Shown one piece after another: positions 1 through 10,959 of a stretch of DNA of 64,000 bases (position 1 is the stretch's first letter; each line of letters begins with the position of its first letter). The position numbers and the translations under genes are program-made. The stretch is from Ligula intestinalis. Its lineage: Eukaryota > Platyhelminthes > Cestoda > Diphyllobothriidea > Diphyllobothriidae. The notes below the pieces were generated by a model. That model did no database searches. It was not told the DNA's origin and was given only the letters and a program-made list of their open reading frames with translations. The stretch covers positions 85,163,206 to 85,227,205 of the forward strand of contig JAYGXS010000002.1 of NCBI GenBank assembly GCA_036362985.1. Direction: 5' to 3'.

Positions 1-316
1 CTCTTGGGGGGATGCCTTGCTGGAGGCGTCCATGGGGGCGAGAATATCCACTTCTTCTCAGTCTTGCACTGAAACGGAGAAAAGACAAGAGCAAGCACGT
101 GCACGTGGTCTAAACACCGGAAAAAGTGACTTACTCTCTGAGATGCATTTAAACAAAACAAACAGTTTTATTGGGTCACTCGCCAAACAAAATCTAGGAA
201 AATCATACCTTGCCTATTTAAACAAAAGGGTAGCTTTCCGTTATACCTATTCGCCATGATCACATATTGACGACCAGCTGAGAAATGGTTTACCAATAAT
301 TGGTCAGCACCAGTAG

Positions 317-356
317 CCAATAGATAACGTCAGCGCTTCTTGCGCTCATATTTAAA
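317..356 (+). promoter_or_regulatory. Core promoter elements of the 390-3992 gene
   Basis: A CCAAT box lies at 317-321, an ACGTCA half-CRE at 327-332 and a TATA-like TATTTAAA at 349-356, 34 bases before the start codon at 390. Their order and spacing fit a pol II core promoter with a very short leader. A TACAG just before the start codon (375-380) could instead be a splice or spliced-leader acceptor. No transcript data are available. Confidence 0.45.
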
Positions 357-389
357 CCTAGCCGCCTGGTCTCCGTACAGGTTCTGGCC

Positions 390-3300
390 ATGTCTTCGGG
401 TGGCTTTAATTTGCAGCCGTTTTTCTTCAGCGGGAGAAATACAAGTCCCGAGATAAATTCCGATGTTTGTCCTCTGAACTTTACCTTTCAGTGCGGTTCA
501 CATGCCAGCCTTTCTCCTGCAAACAACGTCCCAGCTACAAGCCTTCAGGCTGAACCCAGCACAAGCTTTCCGGTCGCAAATTTGGGGAAGAGCACTTGGT
601 GTGGCCTTAACAAGCGACCCCTCATGTGAGTTTTGCAGTCGTTTTGCAGTTTTTCCATCTTAACTCTATGTTCCGCCAAATTAGACGCACTTGCTAGTGC
701 TGCTGCACTGATATTGATGCTAACTTAGCCGACCTGACGGCATACAGAACAGCTGATTTTTGCAGAGTTCTCCCATTTATAGCACTTTCGATTGATTTTC
801 TATTTCATTCTGAACACCGAAGAGTTGAGTCTTGCATCAAATAAAAGGCAAATAAAGTCGCACACATACAATTCGCCACCATAACAGCAGCGCCAACTAA
901 GACAAAAACTCTGTAGAGATTCCGTCGAGTACGGTCTTCCTTTCGGGCTGACGAAGGGCGCGATCAATCCACACGATAAGGCCGTCATCTCAACTTCTTA
1001 ACATGCGGCTAGTGCTGTGCTGGGTGCTAGGTCACCTATTTATCAGTGATCTGGCTCTTTGTCAGACATCGCTACCACTGTAGATGATGACGTCTCGTTA
1101 TATTATTTGCTGATGACATTGGAGACGTTGATGAAGCATAGTGGTCATGTATATAATCTTCCCCGAGTCGACAGATTTTTAATGTCCGAACGGTTTTAAC
1201 TGTACATAAGGGCAGCTGCATCACCTCCGTTGAATTCGCCGGTGAGATCGCAAGCACTTCTGCAGTTGGCATGACATTTGCGTGGCGGTTCATCATCATC
1301 AGTATTACTGATGAACGGGAATTGACAACGCATTAGAATTTATCGAACCTCTTGCTACATAAGAAAAAAAACACTAGTTACGGTCAAAACGCTCGTCAGC
1401 ACTTGGGTTTTTCTAGCTTGAAATTTCAGGCCGAATCTGGGAACTGCAACGGCTACTATACCAAAAATGATTGCGTTCTAAAATAAAGTCGTTATGCCGA
1501 GCGATATTTATATGACCAGGGTTCGATACATCGATATCTTTTCCAGCCTAAGCATTGTGTAACTAAGGTTTATGGACATGAATGCATCGCTTAAACAGTT
1601 AAAATGACCGACGAGAGGACAAGATCTTCTTAGGGGATCAGCGTTGACGTCGAAGTACTCGCGTCAATTTTATGGTTTGCCTATTTAGTGTGTGTGTTTG
1701 CAGCATGCATTACTCACGTCTTGGAGGCATACCGTTTGCTACCATAGCTTTTTAGAGAGCATTTTTGTCGACCTAATAGAATGCTGCGGCAAAATCAAGC
1801 AACTGATCAATCGTTTTTTATTCATACACATTTTACCCAAGATTCCTTGCAGACTGAATATCTGATTGATAATGCTTCTGTCAATCACAAGTAATTACAG
1901 GGACTGCCCGTATGGCGTTGCGCTGGTTTCTCCTTGTTCTTTACTGTCTTTAATAGAACGGAGACTGTTCAGGAACATGGTCAGTGCTGCCTACGGTGAC
2001 ACCAACTAAACTGACACCTCTTTACTTGCAATATGCCGTCTTGTCTTTCTGCTAGAAAAACGAAAACCGTACTGCTCCTAGTTCAGTGAGATGGACTCAG
2101 TGGATGGCATTCGGTGCTACGGCATTGGAAGCCGCTCATAAATACCGACTCAGGTGCAAGAAGTAACCTTGAAGTAATTGACAAAACCTTTTCTCCCGCT
2201 CAGGGTGCATTATTAGTAGCCAAATTTTGACCAAAAACGAATTTGCTCGGTCTCAGCCGCTGTAGTAGAGCAGAGCCGGGTGCACTCTGCCACTAGGCAC
2301 TCGCCCACTCATTAACCTGATAGAGCCATGTCCTCGTTTTATTCTTTTCGCGAGCTACCAAATTGCCTTTCAACACAAGCCATGGGAACTAACAGGTTTC
2401 GTATAGCATCGGCAGCGGGGCTGCTTCCAACTCTAATGTCACGCTTTGCTGGGCGCGACGCGCATAATCTCCCCATGGTGTTGGTCGCAATAAAATCATA
2501 AATTTGTGTCTGCTGTGGCCTAGCTGAATAAACATACCTCGACAGCGACCCTTCTGAATAGGGCAATTACTAATGATTTTTCAGCAACACCATGTGTTTG
2601 GTGTAGGCAGTTGCTTATCATGGGATCGAAGTTTGTAAGCATCGATATTTTGAAATAAGGCAACCACATAGACATACAATCTGAACAACACTTTTTGCCT
2701 GTTTATCCCCCACAGTGCAAGAGTAAGGAACCCTGATTATCTAGATTTGCCCAGAAATGTGCGATCCATCTGTCTACCTGTCCCCCACCCCCAGTTCATC
2801 CGCAAAACCAAATCAGTCGATATCCTTTTGGCTACAGAAACCTGTTGTTTGTCGCTACAGCCCTGTTACCGACCGCAAACTCGTTCAAACCTGGTAGATT
2901 ATTGTATTAGTTTGGGTTAGTAGGCGCGTTCCAGTTCCCTGCAAAAGTGTAATGGCGCACGAAGAAATGAACGATAGAACTTCACGAAAGTGATCCATCT
3001 CTAACCGTTTTGACTCAAATTTATAATTCGAAAATAATGGTTTTAGGGATTTTGGTCAGCGTTCCCTGAAAGCCTTACTTCTAGTGAAGTATGCAGACTT
3101 TATTTCCAAAGTCAAATCCTGTGCCACTCACCCTCCGAAAATGACGCAAAAGTTGTTAACTGGAAACCTAACCTAATGTGTGTTAGTGCCGCAAGGTCGG
3201 TGTTGGATCGCAGCTATTCAGTATTCCCCATGGTCAAAGCGGAAGTGAAGCTCACTAGCTCTACTGCCAACTCGTCACATGCGCATATTTTTGGGATATT

Positions 3301-3992
3301 CTCAAAGCCGAGTTTGCTGTGAATTACTGCCATCATAATTTTGCTCTTATTGGCTGCCACCAACTTTTGTTTCAGTCCAACCGTCGAAGAAAAAGAATCC
3401 GAGCTCGATGACATTCCTCGAAAGATGCGTATAACAGAAGAAGCAATTTCAACACGTTTCTCTACTATGGACATCTCCACGAACAAACCTTCACCACCGC
3501 CATCCGGCTTCCCATCGTCCTTTTTGCCTCTCAATACTGGTCTCACGGAATCAACTTTGGCGTGCTCACGACCTCAAGAATCCACCGTAGCCGCACTTGC
3601 CTCGACTCAAAACCTCGCATTGACTCAAAGTTCGGACTCTGACGAGGAATCTACTGATGACACAAAGTAAGTTATTTATTCTCTTTAGATTTTAAGCGCC
3701 CCTCCAAGTGGTTACGATGTGTCCTTTCTTATCCTAATACTACCGACTACTTACTAACAACTGTCCGACAAATAGTTGATGCTTCGTTTTGTGTTCTAAT
3801 ATTCGAAAATAGCCTGTATATTGACGTACAGATCTGCGTAGAAGCGTCTCATTGTAGCACCGCCTCTATTTCTGTAAAAGCAGTACCATTTGTGAAACGA
3901 TCCAATTCTATTGGAAAGATAATTTTCGAAGGATTATAGTTAGTTTGTTTAAAAAGAGCTGAATATGTTTTATGCTTTTTTGCAGGCTGTAA
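390..3992 (+). CDS. Small three-exon gene, HCFC1R1-like motif (177 aa)
   Basis: Three exons join in phase: 390-625 (ends AT, donor GTGAGT), 3376-3666 (acceptor TTTTGTTTCAG, donor GTAAGT) and 3986-3992 (acceptor CTTTTTTGCAG, then G, CTG, TAA). The product is about 177 residues, low in complexity and rich in Ser, Thr and Pro. It ends in an acidic Ser/Asp/Glu tail followed by DDTKL. The only conserved-looking block is at about residues 90-116, DDIPRKMRITEEAISTRF followed by STMDIS. It resembles the RKxxLSEExMAxxFxxL motif of host cell factor C1 regulator 1 (HCFC1R1). The HCF-1-binding tetrapeptide [DE]HxY of that family is not visible, so the assignment is weak. Phase agreement across two introns makes the gene model itself fairly strong. 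Intron 1 (626-3375) shows no recognisable coding or element. No AATAAA was seen soon after the stop. Confidence 0.6.
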
Positions 3993-5279
3993 GTACCCTA
4001 AGCTAAGTTAGAAATGTCTTTTCCTTAAAGATTTTTTCGATTTGTTTTGCCGGTGTGGGTATCTCAACCGTTCCCATCGGCTTATTTTAGCCTTACCTAT
4101 TCCATATCTCGTTTAAGTTGTTTTCTGCCCATTTTCTGGTTTTTGAATTTTCAGTCGCAAAATCTAGCGAGCTATGTGCGGGAAGCTTGCTTCGGTTCGC
4201 CGTCACTGTATGGCCTGTCCTCCTTATCAAACGGACATGTAGTTATCTGCGAAGTCGTGGATACTCTAGTCTAGCTCTTGTGTGGCTGGAAGCAGATCGA
4301 TATGCTGGTTTACAGTTACCCGCAGGGAACACAACCCGCAAGCAGCCCTCAACCTATCTTTTTACCGACTAGCGCCATTATCTATGTGTTTGTGAGTTCA
4401 AGTTCGCGTTCTGCTTCTAGGACATGCTCAGGTCTTTGAGATAGTGCGTCCTTTCTCCAAATCCTCAATTTGTCCGAGTTCAATCTCCCTTTACTCTGAC
4501 CTGTCTACTTGCGAAAGCGATTGCTGCTCCAACTTGACCACTTGCCTTTAGACTGTCTTTGACCCATATGGCTCGTTCGCACACTAATTCGTGTCGAGGG
4601 GCGATACACTTTTCGACTGCCACATTCCTCGTATGCTGTAGAGGATGTTAACGTTTTGTACGCTCTGAGCGAGTACAGAAACGGTGTTTGGGAAGTTTCA
4701 GATGTAGCTATGAATTGTGAATTTGTCCTCTGAATACCAGCATCTCGGCGTTCGTCTAGCCCGTCTTGTGGCCCTCTGAGGGACACAGTTCCACTTTTTT
4801 GTCCTCGGGTGCTCACCGAAGATATTTATAGCGTAAGTATCCTTTCCCTACATCGTTGTAACCTTTAAACTTCGTTTAAAGGAAACATTTTTACGGGTGG
4901 CTGCTGGTTGATCGCTTCGTTTCACAGGACTTCGGTGTCGTGCAGGCGTCCTTTCATTTTTTCTGTAAAGTTAACATGCTGAATTGGCCGACTTTCCAAT
5001 GATTTGCCTCCCACCTATCAAGCTTTGCGCTCGCATCCAGTTTTCAGCGGGGCGAGAATGTGATGGACAAACAGTGAAGGTCAGAAATTCGCCCATTTGG
5101 GACCTTTTTTCCTTGTGACGATGAACAGTAATACGGTCCCAAAGGCCCCAGCAAGCAGCGCCATAGTACCTTTTTAATTTTTTTATAAAAATAAAATTAA
5201 TTCGTTAAGGATTACGTATAGGGCCACTTCAACGGGGTACGGGAATAAGAACGCCTCGCCCAATTACTAATTAAAAGTC
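3993..5279. other. Intergenic stretch, nothing recognised
   Basis: This stretch includes the presumed 3' flank of the preceding gene. Short open frames on both strands (for example 4505-4816 minus) have no recognisable motif and no paired splice sites. Confidence 0.4.
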
Positions 5280-5525
5280 AGTTTATTAGTTTGAGTTGAC
5301 CCAAGTGTGAAAAACTCTAGGCGTTTGGCGGGATTTGAACCCGCGCATCAGAGAAAGCCTTTGCCGGAGGCTAATGCTCTACCGCTAAGCTACAAACGCC
5401 CGCTTCACGCCATGAGTTTAATCACACTTGGATCGATATTACCCGCTCAACTTTTCGCTCATATGGAATACACCAATACGGGAGAAAGTTGACTGCCCAA
5501 GCAGGATTTCCTAAGCAAACATATT
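5280..5525 (-). repeat. tRNA-like dispersed repeat, copy 1
   Basis: The minus strand carries an 81-base tRNA-like unit at 5320-5400. Its acceptor ends pair (GGCGTTT with AAACGCC), the A box is TAGCTTAGCGG and the B box GGTTCAAATCC. A 5-bp anticodon-like stem closes a 7-base loop CCGGCAA. Five Ts follow in the minus direction. The flanking sequence at 5401-5525 is shared with the copies at 8.0 and 9.4 kb, although their tRNA-like part differs. C instead of T at loop position 33 and extra bases between the arms argue against a working tRNA. Confidence 0.65.
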
Positions 5526-5599
5526 TCCGGCATTTCCTCGTCAGGCCATTAACTTTGCTAAACCATGAAATTTTGAACCTGTCGAAAAATCAATAATTG

Positions 5600-5890
5600 T
5601 CTGAGGGGGCGCCGATTGGCCACTGCGGACTTTGTCAGTCTGCGCAAGTGGTTGGCGTGTTGGATGACCGACTGCCACTAATGTGCGATGTGCTATCACC
5701 ACCTGGCCTCGGCGTCGGCCGCGGAAGGGACAGAGTTTGAGTTGGAGTTTTCCGACAGCACAGCGCTGGATTAATTGGGCGTATAGCCACTGCTTCCGCT
5801 GTTGCCAGCACCCGTTGGCGTTGGCCCTTGGACAAGTTGTTTGGTGCCCGGTAGACAACCCGAAAGGCTTCACTAGTATAGACTCAATGA
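5600..5890 (-). mobile_element. Penelope-like element, C-terminal fragment
   Basis: The minus-strand frame carries SEAFRVVYRAPNNLSKGQ, then RQRVLATAEAVAIRPINP and a basic tail, stopping near 5637. This is the region that follows the GIY-YIG endonuclease in flatworm PLE proteins. The SPSEAFKVI segment of the 9.8-10.2 kb PLE matches its beginning. Everything upstream of this point is missing, so it is a short relic. Confidence 0.55.
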
Positions 5891-6039
5891 TTCGTATCGA
5901 CAAGGTGGGCGAGAATATAGCTTGAGATAGATTTAGTTTCACCTTTACTTAACCGGCCGGCACGTGTTCACGTGCTCTCTTTTCCAGGCGCCTCGTTGTT
6001 CGGCCAATTGGTTCTAGCCGTAACACCAGCCTTAGCGTA

Positions 6040-6160
6040 AATCTAGATCATAATCCTCACCTTAAACTAACCCAAACATTAACCATAACTTATCTGAATG
6101 CTAGCCCTAGCCCTAAACGTTTCCTCAGCTCTAACCCTAAACCTACTCCTATGTTCCTAG
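6040..6160 (+). repeat. Degenerate CCCTAA-like tract
   Basis: The tract contains repeated CTAACCC, CCCTAA and CCCTAAAC words, including CTAACCCTAAACC. It resembles a decayed C-rich telomeric strand (TTAGGG type, usual in flatworms). The units are irregular, so chance AC-rich sequence is possible. Confidence 0.35.
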
Positions 6161-7790
6161 AAGATTGGCGCAAAGACGCAAACATTGCGGGCGGTTCCTC
6201 TTCTCATATCCTGTTTAATGGGCCATAAAATTCTTTCTGACTAATTATTCCGCCGTAAATAAAGGCTGTTTTCAGAAGGAACGCGCCTAGGTATGTTCTT
6301 ACGCAATTAGCAAATACCATCGCCTATTTAAAGCAGTATCACTTGCAGATGCGTGGTGTAGGCGATTTGCGCGTTACAAAGGTTTTTGTGCGAGGTGGGT
6401 AATATTGCATGTGTTTCAACCTCCCCCCACTGTAGCGACAAGTGATTTCTAATCACACTGCTCGATGCAGGACAGCAAGCGAGTTATGGAGAGAAGTTGG
6501 AATAATGGAATCCAATTGGTGGAACCAGCATTTTTTGCATCGGGCGTTTCGAGTGAACTTTTCAACCTGCAGCCATTGAAGGCAACAGATAAATGTAGCA
6601 GGCACGTAGGAGGGAGTCTGCAGTCCCTAGAAGATGTTGATACTCATTTACCGCACACCGATCGTAATTGTCACCTCCCACGTTTATCGTCAAGGCCATT
6701 GTAGCCTGATTGTCAGCCTCCGAGTCGCTCCTTTGGATTGTGTTGTGTTAGCCGTTACTTGGCCGTTTGACTGACCCGTCCTGGCACTGGAGGTAGTATG
6801 ATTAATTACTCTGACAGTGGGAAGGCTGAGTGAAAAGACTAGAGGCTACTGCGCTTGTTTGCTGGACCGTGAAGCGGAGTACAATTATCTAAGTAGCTGA
6901 TGGTTCACAGCTGCTCTGAACTTTTCGTGAGCATGTCGGCTTCTTTGAATCCGAGGGTGTGGCCGGACTATTCCGAGAAACTACGTGTTTTAGGCCCGGA
7001 ACAAATCAGGGCTTTCCTTGGTTTCCGCTCTCTCACCTCTGTCCACCAAATGCTGTGTCACACTTTCCTAAGTTTGGGCTAGAATACTGCTGCCAGAAGT
7101 AATCTGCCACTGCTAAGAGCGCTTATTCTAGTAATAATACTTACCAAGGCCAGCGGATTGTATATTCTAGTAATATATTCCTATAATTGTATCAATAGCT
7201 GATATGCATCCTATTTTTGCAAAAAGCAAAACAGATGGGAATATGAGCTTACGCGTGTCCGTAACTTCATTTGGGCTGATTTATAAGGCACCCAGGCGAG
7301 CTTTCACGCCCGGTAGATAAATGACAGTATGCCATCATCTAAGCAGCTGATGTCCACTTTTTGTAGGCATTTGGGCTCCGTTGAACCTGAGGGTGTGGCT
7401 GGGCCCCGCTGGCGTTATTCCTCCTTGTTTCTGGCCGCCTTCGCATTGCCCCCCTCCCTCCCCCCTAGTTCGATTGTACACACAAATGGAATGAATGATC
7501 ATATGAAATTTTGCACTGCATATTTTACTTGGTTTCGCAAAATATTTAACACGCAAAGGCTTGCATTATTTTGGTATACATTCCCTTTGTCGCAAGTTGT
7601 AGAGCTTTTACGTAACTGGGAGATGTCCTCTTTGGCGTAGCTGTATACAAACTATGTACAGCTATATAGCCAAACGCGCGGCTGCTCGTATTAATATGCT
7701 CTTATTGGTAGTTATAAACTTAGGTGCAAGTGAAAATGTGAGTTGCTAGGAATATGTGAGAGAAGAGCGACCTCATTTTTGCAACAAATT
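6160..7790. other. Non-coding stretch with a weak internal duplication
   Basis: No gene was recognised. Segments at about 6888-6965 and 7335-7405 share the order CTAAG-AGCTGATG, later CTTTGAATCCGAGGGTGTGG or CGTTGAACCTGAGGGTGTGG. This suggests an old duplication. A C-rich run lies at 7448-7467. Confidence 0.35.
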
Positions 7791-7794
7791 TTTT

Positions 7795-7920
7795 ATTAAA
7801 TTGACCCGATGGTGGCGTCGGCGGCAGTCGAACCCACACAAACACAGAAGACTGAGTTGCCAGTACTGTCTAAATTAGGCCTCCTTTGACCAGTATCGAC
7901 GCCTGCTACTGGCAAGATGA
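7795..7920 (-). repeat. tRNA-like unit with long variable region
   Basis: The minus strand reads a 90-base unit at 7814-7903. Its seven-base acceptor ends pair perfectly (GGCGTCG with CGACGCC) and its B box is GGTTCGACTGC. The length would suit a Leu/Ser-type tRNA, but the D and anticodon arms do not fold cleanly. Flanking TTGACCC resembles the flank of the neighbouring tRNA-like repeats, so it is probably a diverged relative of them. Confidence 0.4.
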
Positions 7921-7949
7921 TCAAAAAAGTGTATCTGCCTCTCGTGTTA

Positions 7950-8250
7950 TTCAGTTGATGCAATGGTGAGAAAAGCTCGCAGCCTCAGCGGGAGTCGAAC
8001 CCACACAGAGCAGGGGAGGCTTTTGCGCAGCCAAGGCTCTACCATTGAGCTACGAGGCCCACCTTGAACCGTAAATTTACTCGCACGTGGATCGATTTTA
8101 CCCGCCGAACTTACTGCTTCTATGGAATCCACCATTACGGACCAGCAAGCGGAGTGTCCAGGGAGGATTTCCTAAACAATCATCTAGAATCCACAGGAAT
8201 AACTACTAGGCTCATTGAATTGGTATGGGGGGTTGGCAGATTTTGTTAAT
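7950..8250 (-). repeat. tRNA-like dispersed repeat, copy 2
   Basis: A 77-base tRNA-like unit at 7982-8058 on the minus strand has A box TAGCTCAATGG, B box GGTTCGACTCC, acceptor GCCTCG pairing TGAGGC, and a 4-bp stem around loop GCGCAAA. It is almost identical to the unit at 9373-9449. About 190 bases on its upstream side are shared with copies 1 and 3. Position 33 is again C, so a functional tRNA is unlikely. Confidence 0.65.
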
Positions 8251-9335
8251 TCAGTTGACCCAATTGTGAAAAAATATACATCTGCTTCCCATATACTGAA
8301 TTCGAAGGAGAAATCCATTCACAACAAGGCTGACGCAACTAAATAGAGTCAGGAATGTATGGAAATGCACTCGCTGGGGAAACGGTTGGCATCGTGCAAT
8401 CACCAGTCATCATCCTTCTTTCATAATGTATACTATTACAAAGAATTCCTGGTAGGCCTGTCTTTAGTGGTCCTACGTGCCCTTGACTTATACCAATTAC
8501 TTCTTTTACATTTTCAGTAACCGAACTTTGCATTTTTTCGATAAATTCCGCCAATATAAGGTTGAATTTCCGTCAATAGGAACCAGTTGCCCAGGAGTTT
8601 ATGTTGATGGAGTTGATTCTCTTTAGTACACTGAAACAAGTATAAGTTTCTTAAATTTAATAGTTTTTGATCACTTCCAGCACAATTAAATATTCGTTTA
8701 GACTCGCTTAACAAGAAGCAAGTGTTTAACCAAAAGTTACATAAGACAGTTGGCCGGGCTGAAAAGATATTCAGGCGGACCTACAAGACAGCTTTGCCGA
8801 ATTCCTAATGAGTAAATGAAAGGGTATATTTACGTATAGTGAAGGCAGACTTTTCTTCGCTGCTCCTTCACAGAAAAATACTTGCTCACGCATGCACCAA
8901 GCTTTAGCTGGACGTTTTTTCAGACGGAGGTCACAACGGAAGGTCCGCACACCAGTCTATCTGGTCAAGGTGCGCGTAAATCTACGCTGTAAGGGTCGTG
9001 ATCAGTGACTTGGGACATCCAAAAGAGCCAGAAATCTGATGGTCAGTTAATTGACCCCGAAAAGATGCAGGAAAGGCGGTCGCGATGAGTGCAGGCTAAT
9101 GGCGGCGTGGTGATCGGAACGCCTAGTCGCAAGCAACCAGAGTGTATGCGTGACCGAGGTCTCGGCTGTCTCGCCGTGCGCCAAAAAAGTAGTCGTGTGA
9201 CTTTCCTATCGAAAACCAGTTTGCCTTAGTCGAGCACACAGAAGATAAATTAGAAATTGGAAAAAAATACAGACAATGCTCTTGAAAACTACTGGAACTC
9301 ATACTCGAATTGTAGACGGTTGGTCAACGGCTGAT
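8250..9335. other. Mostly AT-rich stretch, nothing recognised
   Basis: An AT-rich part at 8340-8715 has overlapping minus-strand frames of 66-71 codons that lack recognisable motifs. It could be a relic exon or element. The rest has no gene signal. Confidence 0.3.
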
Positions 9336-9655
9336 ATTTATTCGAGTGACCCAATTGTGAAAAAAGCTCGCAGCCTCAGTGGGAGTCGAACCCACACAGA
9401 GCAGGGGAGGCTTTTGCGCAGCCAAGGCTCTACTACTGAGCTACGAGGCTTACAATGAGCCGTGAATTTAGTCACAGTTGGATCGATTTTACCCGCCCAA
9501 CTTACTGCTCATATAGAATCCACCATTACGGATACAGGAAGCTGATGGCCCACGCAGGATTTCCTAGGCAATCATCTACAATCCATCAGAATGACTACTA
9601 GGCTCACTTAATTGTTAAGGGGGGAGGAGTGGTAGCTTTGCTTAATTCAGTTTCA
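9335..9655 (-). repeat. tRNA-like dispersed repeat, copy 3
   Basis: The tRNA-like unit at 9373-9449 differs from copy 2 at very few bases. On the minus strand it is followed after eight bases by TTTTTT (plus strand 9360-9365), a good pol III terminator. The upstream flank continues to about 9650 and matches copy 2 through AATCCACCATTACGGA and CAGGATTTCCTA. This is the best preserved of the family. Confidence 0.68.
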
Positions 9656-9802
9656 AAGTTGCAAAAATGCCCATCGGAGAATTCCAAAAAATATCTGGTG
9701 AGCATACGTAGCTTTCGATAAATTCTCCTCGGGCCATTACATTTATATAGGGAGGGGGTAAAAAGTCACATATGGGCAATTATGTTCATTTTTACTGGCA
9801 AA

Positions 9803-10400
9803 TTAGTCATGGGAAAAGGGGAGGGGGTGATTTGGTTGATAGTAGTCGGCTGGTTGCGAGGTGATGAGGGTTTTTGAATCTGGACCGGGGAGGGGGGAGA
9901 AAGCGCGGGAAGATGCAGGCAAGACCATGTGAATTACCTTAAAGGCTTCGCTGGGGCTCACACGATGTCCGGAGGCAAGCATTTGAGCAAGGATGGAGCT
10001 GTTGATACTACTGACTTCACTTTTGACCGGCCATGCAAGGAGTTGCTCCCGTATTCTTTTGAATAAGCGTCTACTCGTGCGACTGATATAACCTGCTCCA
10101 CAGGAGCAAGTAAATGAGTAGATGCTAATGGAAATGGGCTGAGCTGGCAGCCTATCCTTACCTTCGCCGTGCAGGACCGGGTTGGTTGAGAATAACACCC
10201 AAACTTTCGCTGCTGGGAAGGTTCGTGGTACGGCTTAGTTGAGGCGTCTGCTTAGGAGTTCGCTTGCTGCATCCCCTTGTAAAGAGATTTTGAGGAATAG
10301 GTATGGTGCGTTTTGTTCCTCTCTCTCCATTCTTTATGATGAATCCGTCCGGATGTCCGCTTTCCGATATCGAATATCTGATGAAAGTAATTGCCAGCAT
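9803..10400 (-). mobile_element. Penelope-like element fragment (RT end and GIY-YIG endonuclease)
   Basis: On the minus strand an RT-end segment (NELLRRRLN, stop, AVPRTFPAAKVWVLFSTNP) runs into IYSFTCSCGAGYISRTSRRL and FKRIREQLLAW. The latter is the GIY-YIG-type domain (YSF...YIS with a Cys pair) found at the C terminus of Penelope-like proteins. The fragment has a frameshift and an in-frame stop. Its upstream side is cut by the N run at 10414-10513, so the rest of the RT is not visible. Confidence 0.65.
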
Positions 10401-10413
10401 GTTACTTTTTACC

Positions 10414-10513
10414 NNNNNNNNNNNNNNNNNNNNNNNNNNNNNNNNNNNNNNNNNNNNNNNNNNNNNNNNNNNNNNNNNNNNNNNNNNNNNNNNNNNNNNN
10501 NNNNNNNNNNNNN
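10414..10513. other. Assembly gap (100 N)
   Basis: Exactly 100 unknown bases, the usual scaffold placeholder. Sequence on the far side (10514-10820) does not continue the PLE reading frame recognisably. Confidence 0.98.
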
Positions 10514-10959
10514 CTTGCCAGATGCTTTATGCAGTAGGTAATGGAGCTGGTGGAAGTTACCAGAGTTATAAGCTGATACCATGGAGCCTGCTAACTTGGT
10601 CTTTTTCAGAGATCGCGTCTTCTCCTTTATAAAAAGAACCTGATACACGCATCTTTGTTTCTATTCGTAAGCTGCTACCAAGGCGATGCCCGCTGCATTG
10701 CGTAACTTGTAGCCAAGGAAGTAAGCTTGCGCCTTCTACGGCAGAATTCGTCTTTCGGTTCTGAAGGCAAAAACAGCCGAAACCGATAATACGTCGCATG
10801 AATGATCTCGGGGTCAATCCTTGTTTACCTATTTTCGCGAATCTTGAACAACCTATCGCCTAAATTTAGCCAAGATGTGGGGAAAAAGTGGAAGCCACCC
10901 GGTGGAGAGTTTATTGTGCCGAAAGATACGGGGTCCAGATAAGTCATCGCGTTCACTGT

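Noticed and set aside
4505..4816. 103-codon minus-strand frame
   Set aside because: It is Ser/Arg-rich without a known motif, and no matching splice sites or neighbouring exons were found.
7982..9449. Functional tRNA genes at 7982-8058 and 9373-9449
   Set aside because: A and B boxes and acceptor pairing are good, but the anticodon loop has C at position 33, the stem is only 4 bp and the units are embedded in a dispersed repeat.
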